DNA of 64,000 nt from Lysinibacillus boronitolerans JCM 21713 = 10a = NBRC 103108 (GTDB lineage Bacteria > Bacillota > Bacilli > Bacillales_A > Planococcaceae), in assembly GCF_000772935.1 (NCBI RefSeq), contig NZ_JPVR01000066.1:45867-109866 (forward strand), written 5' to 3'. A program made the position numbers and the translations under genes. Below are positions 27,280-36,628 of this stretch, one piece after another (positions within the stretch are counted from its first letter, which is position 1; every line of letters begins with the position of its first letter). The notes under the pieces are model-generated. The model was not told the DNA's origin and made no database searches. It saw nothing but the letters and a program-made list of their open reading frames with translations.

Positions 27280-27339
27280 TTGTAATTGCAATAAAAATCA
27301 TTCTATACTAATACTATCATCTTCAAAGTGAAATTGCAC
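27280..27339 (+). promoter_or_regulatory. Promoter and two candidate MarR operators before the YjcF-like gene
   Basis: TTGTAA (27280-27285) and TATACT (27304-27309) form a promoter with an 18-base spacer. TTGTAATTGCAA (27280-27291) overlaps the -35 and GTGAAATTGCAC (27328-27339) lies just after the expected transcript start. The two sites share the same AATTGCA core and are each symmetric at 10 of 12 positions. Confidence 0.5.
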
Positions 27340-27378
27340 CTAGAGAAGATGATTCAGGAGAAACTAGGAGGAATAGTA

Positions 27379-27810
27379 ATGACTATAAAAAAAGTGACAA
27401 CTGAAGCAGAACTACAAACAGCATTTGATTTTAGAAGAAGCGTTTTTATTGAAGAGCAGCAAGTCCCTGAGGAAGAAGAATATGATGAATTTGATGCACT
27501 AGATGCTCCATGCGATCATATTTTGGTGTATTACAATGAGCAACCGGTTGGAACAGGTAGACTACGAGTTGTAGAGGGCTATGGCAAATTGGAGCGTATT
27601 TGTATATTAGAAGAATACCGCAAATTTGGACTTGGTAAGGAAGTTATTGTGGGCCTAGAGCAAATTGCACGAGATAAAGGGCTAACAAAGGCAAAATTAA
27701 ATGCCCAGTCCTATGCAGAAGGCTTTTATGAAAAATTAGGCTATCAGCGTGAAGGCGAAGAATTTATGGATTGTGGCATTCCCCATATTTTAATGAAGAA
27801 ATACTGGTAG
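27379..27810 (+). CDS. GNAT family N-acetyltransferase (YjcF-like)
   Basis: This 143-residue protein matches the YjcF/ElaA-like GNAT group: FRRSVFIEEQQVPEEEEYDEFDALD, VGTGRLRVVEGYGKLERICILEEYRKFGLGKEVI (acetyl-CoA site) and NAQSYAEGFYEKLGY. The start is ATG 27379 after AGGAGG. The acceptor is unknown. It is probably controlled by the divergent MarR protein. Confidence 0.87.
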   Translation: MTIKKVTTEAELQTAFDFRRSVFIEEQQVPEEEEYDEFDALDAPCDHILVYYNEQPVGTGRLRVVEGYGKLERICILEEYRKFGLGKEVIVGLEQIARDKGLTKAKLNAQSYAEGFYEKLGYQREGEEFMDCGIPHILMKKYW

Positions 27811-27910
27811 CAGATGAAAATCACACGATGATAGAACATGCCAGACTTAGCATAATACTTTGTAACTTTTTAATCGTTGCTTGGGTCTACTGCTTAAAGG
27901 GGGTATGTTG

Positions 27911-28585
27911 TTGAAGAAATGGATATGCCTTTGTACCATGTGTTTGTTACTGACTGCTTGCGGTAGTCAAGTCATCATCGAATGGGTTGATTTAATCAAA
28001 TGGGATGGTAAGCAATATGAAGCTGTATATGAAGTAGCGTTAGCCGATCGTTCATTCATTGATAAGGAAATAGGGGAAGTTGATTTTAAAGTAGCTGATC
28101 ATATCAAAAGAGCTTCCTATCGTTTTAAGGATGGCGATGCAGCCTTCCACGAGAAGGGGACAAAGCTTTATGCGATAAAGGGTCTTGACGATGCCATTGC
28201 GGTAGAGGATCAGTCGGTTATTAATGGCTATCGAATTTATATGATAAGAGATGACGCTCCGCCGCGACGGAATTTTGATCAGGTTCCATTAGAAGAAGTG
28301 AAGAAAATAGAATTTTACGCATCTATGGAAGAAGGCGATCGGAAAACGGCTAGCTATACAGATCAGTCTGACATGGAAAATATAAAGGCAATTTTAGCCA
28401 ACAGTAAACTAGACCCATCCTTTGAGCCAAATGGAGATACGAAACGTTATGATATACTCCTTTATACAGACGATGCCATTGCTTTTCAATATGGCATACA
28501 ATTTGATGGGACTACTTATTTTTGGTTTCCGTCAGAAAACGCGCTTTTATCGGATGATATACAGCAGTTTATTTCCAAAGATTAG
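27911..28585 (+). CDS. Putative lipoprotein of unknown function
   Basis: This 224-residue protein begins KKWICLCTMCLLLTACGS, a lipoprotein signal with lipobox LTAC. I prefer TTG 27911, 7 bases after AAAGGGGG; an ATG at 27905 is too close to that site. The rest is a soluble, charged domain, probably held on the outer face of the membrane. No family was recognised. Confidence 0.65.
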   Translation: MKKWICLCTMCLLLTACGSQVIIEWVDLIKWDGKQYEAVYEVALADRSFIDKEIGEVDFKVADHIKRASYRFKDGDAAFHEKGTKLYAIKGLDDAIAVEDQSVINGYRIYMIRDDAPPRRNFDQVPLEEVKKIEFYASMEEGDRKTASYTDQSDMENIKAILANSKLDPSFEPNGDTKRYDILLYTDDAIAFQYGIQFDGTTYFWFPSENALLSDDIQQFISKD

Positions 28586-28672
28586 TGTACTTCTCGTATT
28601 GAAGGATAATGCCATGCTACCTTCTGTAATGGTTCAGTCGGATTATCACTTTAGCAAAATGCGCCAATTAAA

Positions 28673-28712
28673 GAAAGCTGCCCAAACATAAGGCAGCTTT
28701 CATTTATTTTTG
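28673..28712. terminator. Terminator between the lipoprotein and RDD genes
   Basis: A perfect 10-bp stem GAAAGCTGCC/GGCAGCTTTC has a 9-base loop and a T-rich tail on the plus strand. It separates convergent genes and reaches the end of the RDD gene. Confidence 0.8.
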
Positions 28713-29093
28713 CTTTACAACCGTACCTGCAAAGCTATCATGAGGAAGACGTTGACCGTGCTGCTGCTCGAAGGCTTGGCGATCTTTTAGATAATCGAAC
28801 GTACTGATAGTATCTCGATATGCCATGCGTTTAATAATTTGACCTGCTGATAATGGACGACCATCTTCATTTTCGAGTGCTAATCCCATTGCTTTGTAGC
28901 CAATCGTTTGTCCGTTTTTACGGAGTTGTGCATATTCTAGCGCCCACAATACTACAGTTGGCGTAACGAGTGCATGAACAGCCTCATTTTTTACTTTTTT
29001 TCGTAGGAGGTATTCAACCCCAAACGTGACAGCCGTTGAAACAGCTGTATCGATTAAAAATGCTGCTGTGCGTTTTTTTGTCATCAATTCCAT
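28704..29093 (-). CDS. RDD family membrane protein
   Basis: This 129-residue protein has RTAAFLIDTAVSTAVTFGVEYLL near the start (the R...D of the RDD domain) and GQTIGYKAMGLALENEDGRPLSAGQ later, with two or three membrane segments. Start: ATG after GAGGAGGG. RDD proteins are thought to move small ions or solutes; the role here is unknown. Confidence 0.8.
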   Translation of the reverse strand: MELMTKKRTAAFLIDTAVSTAVTFGVEYLLRKKVKNEAVHALVTPTVVLWALEYAQLRKNGQTIGYKAMGLALENEDGRPLSAGQIIKRMAYRDTISTFDYLKDRQAFEQQHGQRLPHDSFAGTVVKQK

Positions 29094-29156
29094 ATAAGCC
29101 CTCCTCTATTGACCTGTCACTAGTACATACGAAGAATAAGGACAAAAAGTTTCGAT

Positions 29157-30119
29157 TTACCCTAGATTCAAATCTAGTGAAAGTACAGGATAGGATGGAA
29201 TCGCCCCATGCTTTGTTGTTGAGATGCCTGCATAACGGTTAGCAAAAGAAAGCAGAGACATTGCATGCTGTTCACAATGAGCCACCACTTGATCTACTGT
29301 TAGTGGATGATGAAGAAATTGACTTAAAATCGCGCCAATAAAAGCATCACCAGCCCCAGTTGTATCAACTGGTTGTACCTTGTCAGCAGGAGCCTTCACA
29401 TGATGCTTTTTCGTATATAGGGTAGCCCCAGCTGCACCATGTGTAATGATGATAACTTCTACATATCCCTTGAATAGAGTTTGAACAGCTTCCTGTTCAT
29501 CTTCTAGAGTAGTTAAAAACAACAGTTCTTCCTCTGAAAGCTTGACAATATGGGCTTTTGGTAAAAAGGCTAAAATGGTTTCACAACACGCCTCCTTATC
29601 CTGCCATAAAGGAAGGCGCACATTCGGATCAAAGGATATAAGGCTCCCTGCTCGATGTGCCTGTTCAATAAGGGCAAGATGTGCTTGTTTCATAGGACTC
29701 TCTACAAGATTAACAGAGCAAAAATGAACGATATCGTGCGCTGTTAATAGCTGCGAGGGGAGGTATTCCTGTTTGTATAAGAGATCTGCAGCATGTCGGC
29801 GATAAAATTGAAAATCTCGATCGCCATGTTCATTTAATGAAACAAAGGCAAGACTTGTTTCGCCATCCGTTGTTTGACGAATAAACTGTGTATCTACACC
29901 TGCTTGCTGCAACGTGTTGATGAGGAAGTCACCAAAGGCATCTTGACCTACTTGTGTGAGAAGTGCCGCCTGCTGTCCTAGCTTTGCACAGACTGCGGCT
30001 ACATTGGCAGGTGCCCCTCCTGCATGTTTAGTAAAATGCTCAATGTTAGCTAGGGAGCCGTGCCGCTGTGTCGGTGTAAAGTCAATTAATAATTCTCCAA
30101 TTGTGAAGAGCTTGCCCAT
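29157..30119 (-). CDS. PfkB family carbohydrate kinase (fructokinase-like)
   Basis: This 320-residue sugar kinase has GGAPANVAAVCAKLG (about 34-48), FDPNVRLPLW and the active-site DTTGAGDAFIGAILSQF (about 249-265). Overall it is closest to bacterial fructokinases of the ribokinase fold, but the sugar is not certain. Its start overlaps the stop of the EamA gene by one base (TAATG), so the two are translationally coupled. Confidence 0.87.
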   Translation of the reverse strand: MGKLFTIGELLIDFTPTQRHGSLANIEHFTKHAGGAPANVAAVCAKLGQQAALLTQVGQDAFGDFLINTLQQAGVDTQFIRQTTDGETSLAFVSLNEHGDRDFQFYRRHAADLLYKQEYLPSQLLTAHDIVHFCSVNLVESPMKQAHLALIEQAHRAGSLISFDPNVRLPLWQDKEACCETILAFLPKAHIVKLSEEELLFLTTLEDEQEAVQTLFKGYVEVIIITHGAAGATLYTKKHHVKAPADKVQPVDTTGAGDAFIGAILSQFLHHPLTVDQVVAHCEQHAMSLLSFANRYAGISTTKHGAIPSYPVLSLDLNLG

Positions 30120-31003
30120 TATGAGACCTCCTGTGGTAGTCGCTTTTTCTTAGGAACATAAATGGTATAAAAAATACCAGCGAAAATAAGAAGGATCCCC
30201 ATCGTTTGCGTAAAGCTTGGCATAAAATCAAGCAATAGCATATCCAGTAAAATGGCGACAACAGGGTCGACAAAAACCAATACGGAGACAAGAATCGTAG
30301 ACAGGCTACGAATACTATCAAAAAATAAATAGTAAACAAATCCTGTATGAATAAAGCCTGTCCCGAGTATATAAAACCAATTGGTTGACGTTAATCCATC
30401 AAACAGCGAGAAGTCGATAAAGGGCAGTAGTATCACGATTCCAACTGTTGTTTGAATATAGGTTAACGCATACGAGCTAAGCTTCGTGATGGTTTTGCTT
30501 GTTAGCATTGTAAGGGCATAAAATACTGCTGACAGTAATGCCCAGATAAAGCCAGATTGCATAAATTCTGAGAACGACACAAAATTATTGAGACCGATGA
30601 TAAAAATACTACCGATAAAGCAAGTGATTGTTGCGACAAGTGCCTGAATGGTCATTTTTTCCTTCAAAAAAATAGCGCCTAAAATTAACACAAATATAGG
30701 GGCTAAATTATAGATGGAAATGGCAATCGAAATGGACATTTCCTCAAAGGCTTTAAATAAAAATACCCAGTTTAACACAATAAAGACACCGCAAATTAGC
30801 GTTTGGAAAATTTCCTTCTTATCCCACACCTCTGTTTTATGTCCACCCGTGATGAGCCACATACCTCCTAGAAAGAGGGTTGCGCAAATGCATCTAACAA
30901 AGACAAGCTCTGTAGCGGGAACACCAGTGTGAACGGTAAAAAAGCCGATGGAACCAAACAGTGCCATGGAGACTGTTAGTTTAATGATTGCTGAGATGTT
31001 CAT
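30119..31003 (-). CDS. EamA/DMT family transporter
   Basis: This 294-residue membrane protein has about ten helices in two EamA repeats (about 5-135 and 150-285), with the repeat-end segments APIFVLILGAIFLKEKMT and DPVVAILLDMLLLDFMPSF. It may export a sugar or metabolite, given its coupling to the kinase. The substrate is unknown. Confidence 0.85.
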   Translation of the reverse strand: MNISAIIKLTVSMALFGSIGFFTVHTGVPATELVFVRCICATLFLGGMWLITGGHKTEVWDKKEIFQTLICGVFIVLNWVFLFKAFEEMSISIAISIYNLAPIFVLILGAIFLKEKMTIQALVATITCFIGSIFIIGLNNFVSFSEFMQSGFIWALLSAVFYALTMLTSKTITKLSSYALTYIQTTVGIVILLPFIDFSLFDGLTSTNWFYILGTGFIHTGFVYYLFFDSIRSLSTILVSVLVFVDPVVAILLDMLLLDFMPSFTQTMGILLIFAGIFYTIYVPKKKRLPQEVS

Positions 31004-31055
31004 ACGAAACCTTCCTTCTATTATTCTATTATTTTATTAAGCTATACGTATACAA

Positions 31056-32306
31056 CTATTCACGAATTTGGCCGTTGCCATGAATAACATATTTTGTTGA
31101 TGTTAATGCAGGCAAGCCCATTGGTCCACGGGCATGTAACTTTTGTGTACTAATACCGATTTCTGCACCATAGCCAAATTCAAAGCCGTCCGTGAAGCGG
31201 GTGGAGGCATTATGATACACTGCTGCTGCATCGACATTGTTTAAGAACGTCTCGGCGGTTAATTGATCCTCTGTAATGATGGCCTCAGAATGATTCGTTC
31301 CAAAGTATTGAATATGCTCAATCGCTTCATAGACATTTTCCACCAATTTAACGCTTATTTTTAAATCAAGGTACTCTGTCGCATAATCATCCGCTGTAGC
31401 TGGAAGGGCAGCTTCAAATTGCTGACATACTTGCTCATCACCGATGATGGTTACACCTGCATGATGAAGGGCCGTTAAAAGCTGGACGCCGTGTTCTTTA
31501 AACCAAGCCTGATGAATGAGTAAGCTTTCTGCTGCATTACAAACAGAAGGACGCTGTGTTTTAGCATTCAGACAGATTTTTTCTGCTTTTATGTAATCCG
31601 CCATTTCATCAACATAAATGTGACAGTTGCCTGCACCTGTTTCGAGTACAGGAACAGTCGCCTCATTGACAACTAAATCAATCAGGGCTTTGCCCCCACG
31701 AGGAATGAGCACATCTAAGTACTCTTTTAAATGGAATAGTTCTTTGGCTGTTTCGCGGCTTGTATCCTCAATTAATTGAACAGCATCGGTAGGGATAGAA
31801 GTTTTAGCAAGCGCGCGATGAATACTTGCGACAAGAGCCATATTAGAAAACTTAGCGGAGGAGCTTCCGCGCAAAATAACTGCATTGCCCGTTTTTAGAG
31901 ATAGTGTTGCTGCATCGATCGTCACATTTGGTCGAGCTTCATAGATCATACCAATAACACCAAGTGGCACAATTCGTTTTTCAATGCGTAGCCCATTGTC
32001 CTTTTCAATATGTTCAACAATTGTACCTACTGGATCGTTTAAGGAGACGAGTAAATGAATGGCATCGGCCATTGCCGCAATCCGTTCTTCATTGAGCATG
32101 ATACGATCCAACGTAGATGCAGGTATACCTTGCTGCTCACCTTGTGCCAAATCCTTTGCATTTTCAGCCATAATGTCATGTTGATCGATTAATAGCTGTT
32201 CTGCAATTTTTTTCAATGCCTCATTTTTCTCGCAGGTAGTTTTAATATTTAACATATAGCTTGCGGCTTTTGCGCGTTGTCCTTTTTCTTGAATTTCACT
32301 TGTCAT
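31056..32306 (-). CDS. proA: Gamma-glutamyl phosphate reductase
   Basis: This 416-residue ProA catalyses NADPH reduction of gamma-glutamyl phosphate, the second step of proline synthesis. Motifs are GVIGMIYEARPNVTIDAA, KTGNAVILRGSS, LIPRGGKALIDLV and the catalytic cysteine in NAKTQRPSVCNAAES; it ends ARGPMGLPALTSTKYV. It follows proB by 13 bases and belongs to the T-box-controlled operon. Confidence 0.97.
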   Translation of the reverse strand: MTSEIQEKGQRAKAASYMLNIKTTCEKNEALKKIAEQLLIDQHDIMAENAKDLAQGEQQGIPASTLDRIMLNEERIAAMADAIHLLVSLNDPVGTIVEHIEKDNGLRIEKRIVPLGVIGMIYEARPNVTIDAATLSLKTGNAVILRGSSSAKFSNMALVASIHRALAKTSIPTDAVQLIEDTSRETAKELFHLKEYLDVLIPRGGKALIDLVVNEATVPVLETGAGNCHIYVDEMADYIKAEKICLNAKTQRPSVCNAAESLLIHQAWFKEHGVQLLTALHHAGVTIIGDEQVCQQFEAALPATADDYATEYLDLKISVKLVENVYEAIEHIQYFGTNHSEAIITEDQLTAETFLNNVDAAAVYHNASTRFTDGFEFGYGAEIGISTQKLHARGPMGLPALTSTKYVIHGNGQIRE

Positions 32307-32319
32307 TTGTCATTCCTCC

Positions 32320-33414
32320 TTAATTCGTTTGAATTTTCAGCCATTTGTCTCGGTGAATTACCTCAATAGGGCTTTTCAGCAATGTATCAGTCCGTTTTCC
32401 CATGGCAGAGAGAAGCTCTTGGGAAGAGTACAGTACTTCGCCACGTCCTAGTAAGTCCTTCTCACTATAGACTTCTACAACATCACCATTGACAAACTCA
32501 CCTTCTAGACGATAGACGCCAGCAGGTAATAGACTTTTACCATTATTCATTAAAGCCTGTTCTGCACCACTGTCTATAAAAATTTTACCAGAAATTTCCG
32601 TGAGTGCAATCCACTGTTTATGATTTGTTAACACGGCGAGCTCATCATGCCCCACATAAGTGCCATCACCATGTCCTGCTAAAATATCGACGAGCTTCTG
32701 TGCACCATGACCTGTACCGATAAATACCTTCACCCCTGCACGTAGCGCTGTTCGTGCTGCCAGAAGCTTTGAGGCCATGCCTCCTGTGCCAACCTTTGAT
32801 CCTGTACCATCCGCAAAGCTTAGCAGGTCATCCGTAATGGCAGCTAATCGATCAATACGCTCTGCCTGTGGGTTTTTATTGGGATTGGCATTATAAAGGC
32901 CATTGATATCTGTTAAAATGATGAGCTGATCTGCGTGAACAAGTCCACTGACGAGTGCTGAAAGCATATCGTTATCTCCAAAGGTTAATTCGCTAATAGA
33001 CACTGTATCGTTTTCATTAATAATCGGTAGCATGGATCGTTCTAATAACTCCTCGAAAGTCGCATAGGCATTTTTATAGCATTCTTTTTTAGAAAAATCT
33101 GTTCGTGTCAATAATATCTGGGCAGGCATGATATCATAAATACTAAACAAAGCACTGTACGTTTGAATGAGTAGGCTCTGTCCTACAGCAGCAGCTGCCT
33201 GCTTACCCTTCACTGTCACAGGACGAGCAGGGTAGCCTAGTTGTTTAAAACCCGCCGCTACGGCACCAGACGACACAAGCAAAACTTCATGCCCCAATTT
33301 CTTCAACTCGGCGATTGCCTGCACATGGTCCATTAAGCGAACTTTATCGATTTCACCCTTTGCATTCGTTAAAGAGCTACTGCCAATCTTAACAACAATT
33401 CTTTTTCTCTCCAT
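32320..33414 (-). CDS. proB: Glutamate 5-kinase
   Basis: This 364-residue ProB has an N-terminal amino-acid kinase domain (RIVVKIGSSSLTN, NENDTVSISELTFGDNDMLSALV, GTGGMASKLLAA) and a C-terminal PUA domain (about 275-350). It phosphorylates glutamate in the first, feedback-controlled step of proline synthesis. Start: ATG after GGAGGTCGTGAG, directly behind a T-box leader. Confidence 0.97.
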   Translation of the reverse strand: MERKRIVVKIGSSSLTNAKGEIDKVRLMDHVQAIAELKKLGHEVLLVSSGAVAAGFKQLGYPARPVTVKGKQAAAAVGQSLLIQTYSALFSIYDIMPAQILLTRTDFSKKECYKNAYATFEELLERSMLPIINENDTVSISELTFGDNDMLSALVSGLVHADQLIILTDINGLYNANPNKNPQAERIDRLAAITDDLLSFADGTGSKVGTGGMASKLLAARTALRAGVKVFIGTGHGAQKLVDILAGHGDGTYVGHDELAVLTNHKQWIALTEISGKIFIDSGAEQALMNNGKSLLPAGVYRLEGEFVNGDVVEVYSEKDLLGRGEVLYSSQELLSAMGKRTDTLLKSPIEVIHRDKWLKIQTN

Positions 33415-33444
33415 CTCACGACCTCCATCATTGCTGAATCAAGA

Positions 33445-33720
33445 TAAAAAAAGCCTTTTCATCCTAAAAATTAGGACGAAAAGACTTGCCTTCCGTGGTA
33501 CCACCTACATTGAATATCATGCGACATTCCACTTTTCTCATAACGCTAGAGACTGCGCCTAGTTTGGCTAGGACGTTTCACAAAGTAGGTTTCATTAGTC
33601 TTCCTTGTACAATGCCTTGCAGCCGATGGGCATCGCTCTCTTTTCAAGCAGTGGCTAACTACTGGTCTTCGTTCGTTTTCTCATCTATTGACTAAAGGAT
33701 GCACTACTTCTATAAGTCTG
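33445..33720 (-). promoter_or_regulatory. T-box leader of proBA (proline type predicted)
   Basis: On the minus strand the T-box core reads AGGTGGTACCACGG (33490-33505). It is followed by a terminator hairpin with an A/G-rich stem and a run of T (33445-33487). The UGGU of the T-box would pair with a tRNA whose discriminator base is A, as in tRNA-Pro. A CCT codon at 33587-33589 (minus) in the sequence GAAACCTAC is a plausible proline specifier. A TTGACA at 33719-33724 (minus) may be the -35 element. Uncharged tRNA-Pro would permit read-through into proBA. Confidence 0.88.
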
Positions 33721-33804
33721 TCAAGCTGAATGGGTAAATTACTTGAAAGTTTTGATAAATTAAGAAAGGGATGCGTTAAAATGATGAAAAGGCCAATTAT
33801 TCGA

Positions 33805-34188
33805 TTATTTAAACCACCAAATAGCAATGAAAAGGGGAAGCATCGCCAACACAATGACAAAGAAGCTCCAAATGACCTGTTTCCCAGAAGACATATTTTT
33901 AGGTTTGATGCTCATTTGTTCATATAGCTGGTTAATGGCTCGTTGCTCTTTCGCATAAAGCATTGCTTGAAATTCTTCGTAATCTTGAATATAGCTAGAT
34001 GGAGCACGTGGACTGAAGCGTAAATTTCGAATGGAATCCGTAATCTCTTTGTCAGCCATCCAATACGTGATGACAGGTGCTAAGCCTGCGTTTTGTGTGG
34101 CCTTCACCTCAATGTCATGGGATTTCATTTTATAGTAAACCTGTCCATGCTCATCCTCATATTGCGTGACAATATCACTTACTGCCAT
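33805..34188 (-). CDS. Unrecognised protein with C-terminal membrane anchor
   Basis: This 127-residue protein has a soluble region (AVSDIVTQYEDEHGQVYYKMKSHDIEVKAT) and one C-terminal helix (VIWSFFVIVLAMLPLFIAIWWF), so it is probably tail-anchored in the membrane. Start: ATG 34188 after AAGAGGTGA; a TTG two codons earlier is less likely. It may share a control region with the divergent lysE gene. No family was recognised. Confidence 0.65.
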   Translation of the reverse strand: MAVSDIVTQYEDEHGQVYYKMKSHDIEVKATQNAGLAPVITYWMADKEITDSIRNLRFSPRAPSSYIQDYEEFQAMLYAKEQRAINQLYEQMSIKPKNMSSGKQVIWSFFVIVLAMLPLFIAIWWFK

Positions 34189-34356
34189 TATCAATCACCT
34201 CTTATGGAAGTTATCTGTTTTATCATGAGTTTCTACTATTATAATGGATTAGGGAAGAAAAGTATCGCTTGAGCGAGCATAAATTGTGAAACCGAAATTT
34301 AAAAAAGTTTTGGATAAAGTCATAAACTTACATCTAGTGAGAACAACGTCATGTAG

Positions 34357-34362
34357 TATAAT
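34357..34362 (+). promoter_or_regulatory. -10 element of the lysE gene
   Basis: A perfect TATAAT lies 41 bases before the start codon; no good -35 is seen at 16-18 bases upstream. Confidence 0.45.
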
Positions 34363-34402
34363 GTAAATAGTTTTTTAAAAGAAGTTGAAGGAAGGGAAAG
34401 TT

Positions 34403-35026
34403 TTGGAAATCTCAACGTTATTTGCGTTTTTAGGGGCTGCGATTATTTTAACCATTATGCCAGGGCCCGATAATTTATTTGTGCTTGCCCAAAGTATTAC
34501 ACAAGATAAAAAAGCGGGTATTGCCACATCACTTGGATTGTGTACAGGACTACTTGTTCATATTAGTGCAGCAGTACTCGGTATTTCTGCGATAATTTAT
34601 CAATCGACCATTATTTTTTCAATCGTCAAATTTGCAGGAGCAGCGTATTTATTGTATCTAGCTTGGCAATCATTTCGTGCTAAGGGGGACCCCTTTACGT
34701 TGCAACAGCAAAATACGCAAGCTTATATCAAATTATATAAAAAAGGAATATTAATGAATATTTTAAATCCTAAAGTATCGTTATTTTTCCTAGCGCTTTT
34801 ACCACAGTTTGTTAATCCATCGCAAGGACATGTGGCGTTTCAAATGCTTATTTTGGGTATTGTATTTTTAATACAAGCACTTGTATTATTTTCATTGTTT
34901 AGCATATTTGCAGGGAAAGTTAGACAAGTCATTATTGGTAAACCTGCGATTGCTAAACGACTAAATACAATTCAAGGTATCCTATTCACATTTATCGGGA
35001 TACAGATTGCCATCAGCAAACAGTAG
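34403..35026 (+). CDS. LysE family amino-acid/metabolite exporter
   Basis: This 207-residue protein has about six helices and the LysE/RhtB signature IMPGPDNLFVLAQSITQDKKAGIATSLGLCTG (residues about 15-45). I prefer TTG 34403 after GAAGGAAGGGAA; a TTG at 34385 lies before that site. It is followed 13 bases later by a DUF1835 gene, so the two are probably co-transcribed. Confidence 0.85.
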   Translation: MEISTLFAFLGAAIILTIMPGPDNLFVLAQSITQDKKAGIATSLGLCTGLLVHISAAVLGISAIIYQSTIIFSIVKFAGAAYLLYLAWQSFRAKGDPFTLQQQNTQAYIKLYKKGILMNILNPKVSLFFLALLPQFVNPSQGHVAFQMLILGIVFLIQALVLFSLFSIFAGKVRQVIIGKPAIAKRLNTIQGILFTFIGIQIAISKQ

Positions 35027-35038
35027 GGAGGAATGGAC

Positions 35039-35827
35039 ATGGCTATTTTACATATCACCTTTAGCTTAGCAACACAGGGTTCTATGAAACTCGCAATCCG
35101 TCAACATCGTTTGCAGCGAAATGAATCAGTTCTAAGTGTCCATGATGATCTCTCGATTGGACCTCTTCAAAACTTTGAAGAACGTAAAGCTTGGTTAGCT
35201 GCGCATATTTTAGACAATGATGACCAGCAATTGTATGATGAGATGTATGAAAACTGGAAGAAGAAAATTGCTAATTTACCCTGTGATGTGGATGTGTGGA
35301 TTTGGTATAGTCACAACACACATGAACAAATAGGACTGCGCTATGTAATGAGTGAGTTAATTCATAAATGCAGTATGGTGTATGGGATTGATGCAACGGA
35401 GGGTCTGAAGAGTATTCACCCCAATCTAGACATTCGCCATACAGGCGAGCTTTCCTCAGAAATGCTAATGAAGCTTCGCCCTAGTGCAAAGCGATTCTCT
35501 GTGCAAGAATGTCAGCAACTCGCTAAGGAATGGGAAAACATCAAGGAACAGCCAAGTACATTACGGTTATGGAAAAGTGAACTATTGCATGTAGAGGAAG
35601 ATGCAATGGATGCATACATTATCGCCAGTGCAAAAAATTTGCATATACAGCAAAATGAAGAGTGGCTAATGCCCACGCATATTGTGGCACAGACATTTGA
35701 AACATTTGTCCATTATGTAGGAAATGATTTTGTAGAGTATCGCTTGCTAACGCTCGTCGAACAGGGGGTATTTGCCATGAAAGGCGATACAACGGATATT
35801 TTTTCCTATCAGGTTAAATTACTTTAA
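35039..35827 (+). CDS. DUF1835 domain-containing protein
   Basis: This 262-residue protein has the DUF1835 domain in the first half (AILHITFSLATQGSMKLAIR, SVHDDLSIGPLQNFEERKAWL, WIWYSHNTHEQIGLRYVMSEL) and the DUF3658-type tail in the second half. Function is unknown. The start is ATG 35039, 7 bases after GGGAGG; an ATG at 35033 is too close. Confidence 0.85.
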   Translation: MAILHITFSLATQGSMKLAIRQHRLQRNESVLSVHDDLSIGPLQNFEERKAWLAAHILDNDDQQLYDEMYENWKKKIANLPCDVDVWIWYSHNTHEQIGLRYVMSELIHKCSMVYGIDATEGLKSIHPNLDIRHTGELSSEMLMKLRPSAKRFSVQECQQLAKEWENIKEQPSTLRLWKSELLHVEEDAMDAYIIASAKNLHIQQNEEWLMPTHIVAQTFETFVHYVGNDFVEYRLLTLVEQGVFAMKGDTTDIFSYQVKLL

Positions 35828-35849
35828 TACATTTAAGTGAATGAACAGT

Positions 35850-35884
35850 AAAAAATCAGGCGAGCAAAGCCTGATTTTTTATTG
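35850..35884 (+). terminator. Intrinsic terminator after the DUF1835 gene
   Basis: A 12-bp stem AAAAAATCAGGC/GCCTGATTTTTT with a 7-base loop lies 23 bases after the stop codon. Confidence 0.9.
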
Positions 35885-35971
35885 TTCCAAATGCATGAAG
35901 CTGTTTGTATTAGTAGTGCTCAAAGTCAGTCGTTTCAACATAATGATTCAGCACAGTAACTCTTAACCGTT

Positions 35972-36538
35972 TTAATTTTGATAACACTTTTCATATTCAT
36001 CTTTCATCAACAAACTTTGACAAGCCAAGCCATTTTCATGATAAATTTCTTTATCAATACTTAATACTATACTTCTATTTGAATTGGTATAATTAGGCTC
36101 TTTATTAATAATGGATAATTTTTCTTCGTCTAGCCATTTCATCGAAAATTGACTTTTAGCCTCTGCATAATAGACGATTTTGTTTGTGTGAGCTTTATTA
36201 TTTAAAATTTCTATCCATACATGAACACCACCACTTGGGCCTGCACCACCATATGGTTCATAATAAGCGTGCGCTGTATATTCCCCTGTAGGAGATGAGA
36301 CAGATTCGGGCACCTGTTGCGTATTTTTTTTATCTAAAGTACCAAACGTAAAAAAATATTGGATATATATAAATATCCCAAAAAACAGGACTAAACCTGC
36401 CAATAGTGCTGTTAGTGTTTTTTTAGGGAAGTTTTTCTGTTTAAAAAAGAAAATCATTAATTTGATTACAAAAATGAACAATACGATCAAGGTAAATAAA
36501 AATACAAAGAAACCTAATGTATTAAGTAATAAATTCAA
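35972..36538 (-). CDS. DUF5412 family membrane-anchored protein
   Basis: This 188-residue protein has two N-terminal helices (about 5-30 and 42-66) and an extracytoplasmic domain with SPTGEYTAHAYYEPYGGAGPSGGVHVWIEI and YYAEAKSQFSMKWLDEEKLSI, the pattern of DUF5412. Function is unknown. Start: ATG after GGGAGGTAA. Confidence 0.75.
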   Translation of the reverse strand: MNLLLNTLGFFVFLFTLIVLFIFVIKLMIFFFKQKNFPKKTLTALLAGLVLFFGIFIYIQYFFTFGTLDKKNTQQVPESVSSPTGEYTAHAYYEPYGGAGPSGGVHVWIEILNNKAHTNKIVYYAEAKSQFSMKWLDEEKLSIINKEPNYTNSNRSIVLSIDKEIYHENGLACQSLLMKDEYEKCYQN

Positions 36539-36584
36539 TTTATTACCTCCCTAGTATGGTGAAACAGTGTCTTTTAGAAAATAA

Positions 36585-36624
36585 AGCGAGTAACATGGAC
36601 ATCTAGACGATGGTGTTACTCGCT
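36585..36624. terminator. Terminator of the lysR-type gene
   Basis: An 11-bp stem AGCGAGTAACA/TGTTACTCGCT lies 4 bases past the minus-strand stop codon, with a T-rich tail on the minus strand. Confidence 0.75.
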
Positions 36625-36628
36625 CTTT

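Noticed and set aside
28422..28691. 89-codon plus-strand frame
   Set aside because: It overlaps the lipoprotein gene in another frame and runs into the terminator; no ribosome site.
33486..33695. Plus-strand 69-codon frame
   Set aside because: It lies over the T-box leader on the opposite strand.
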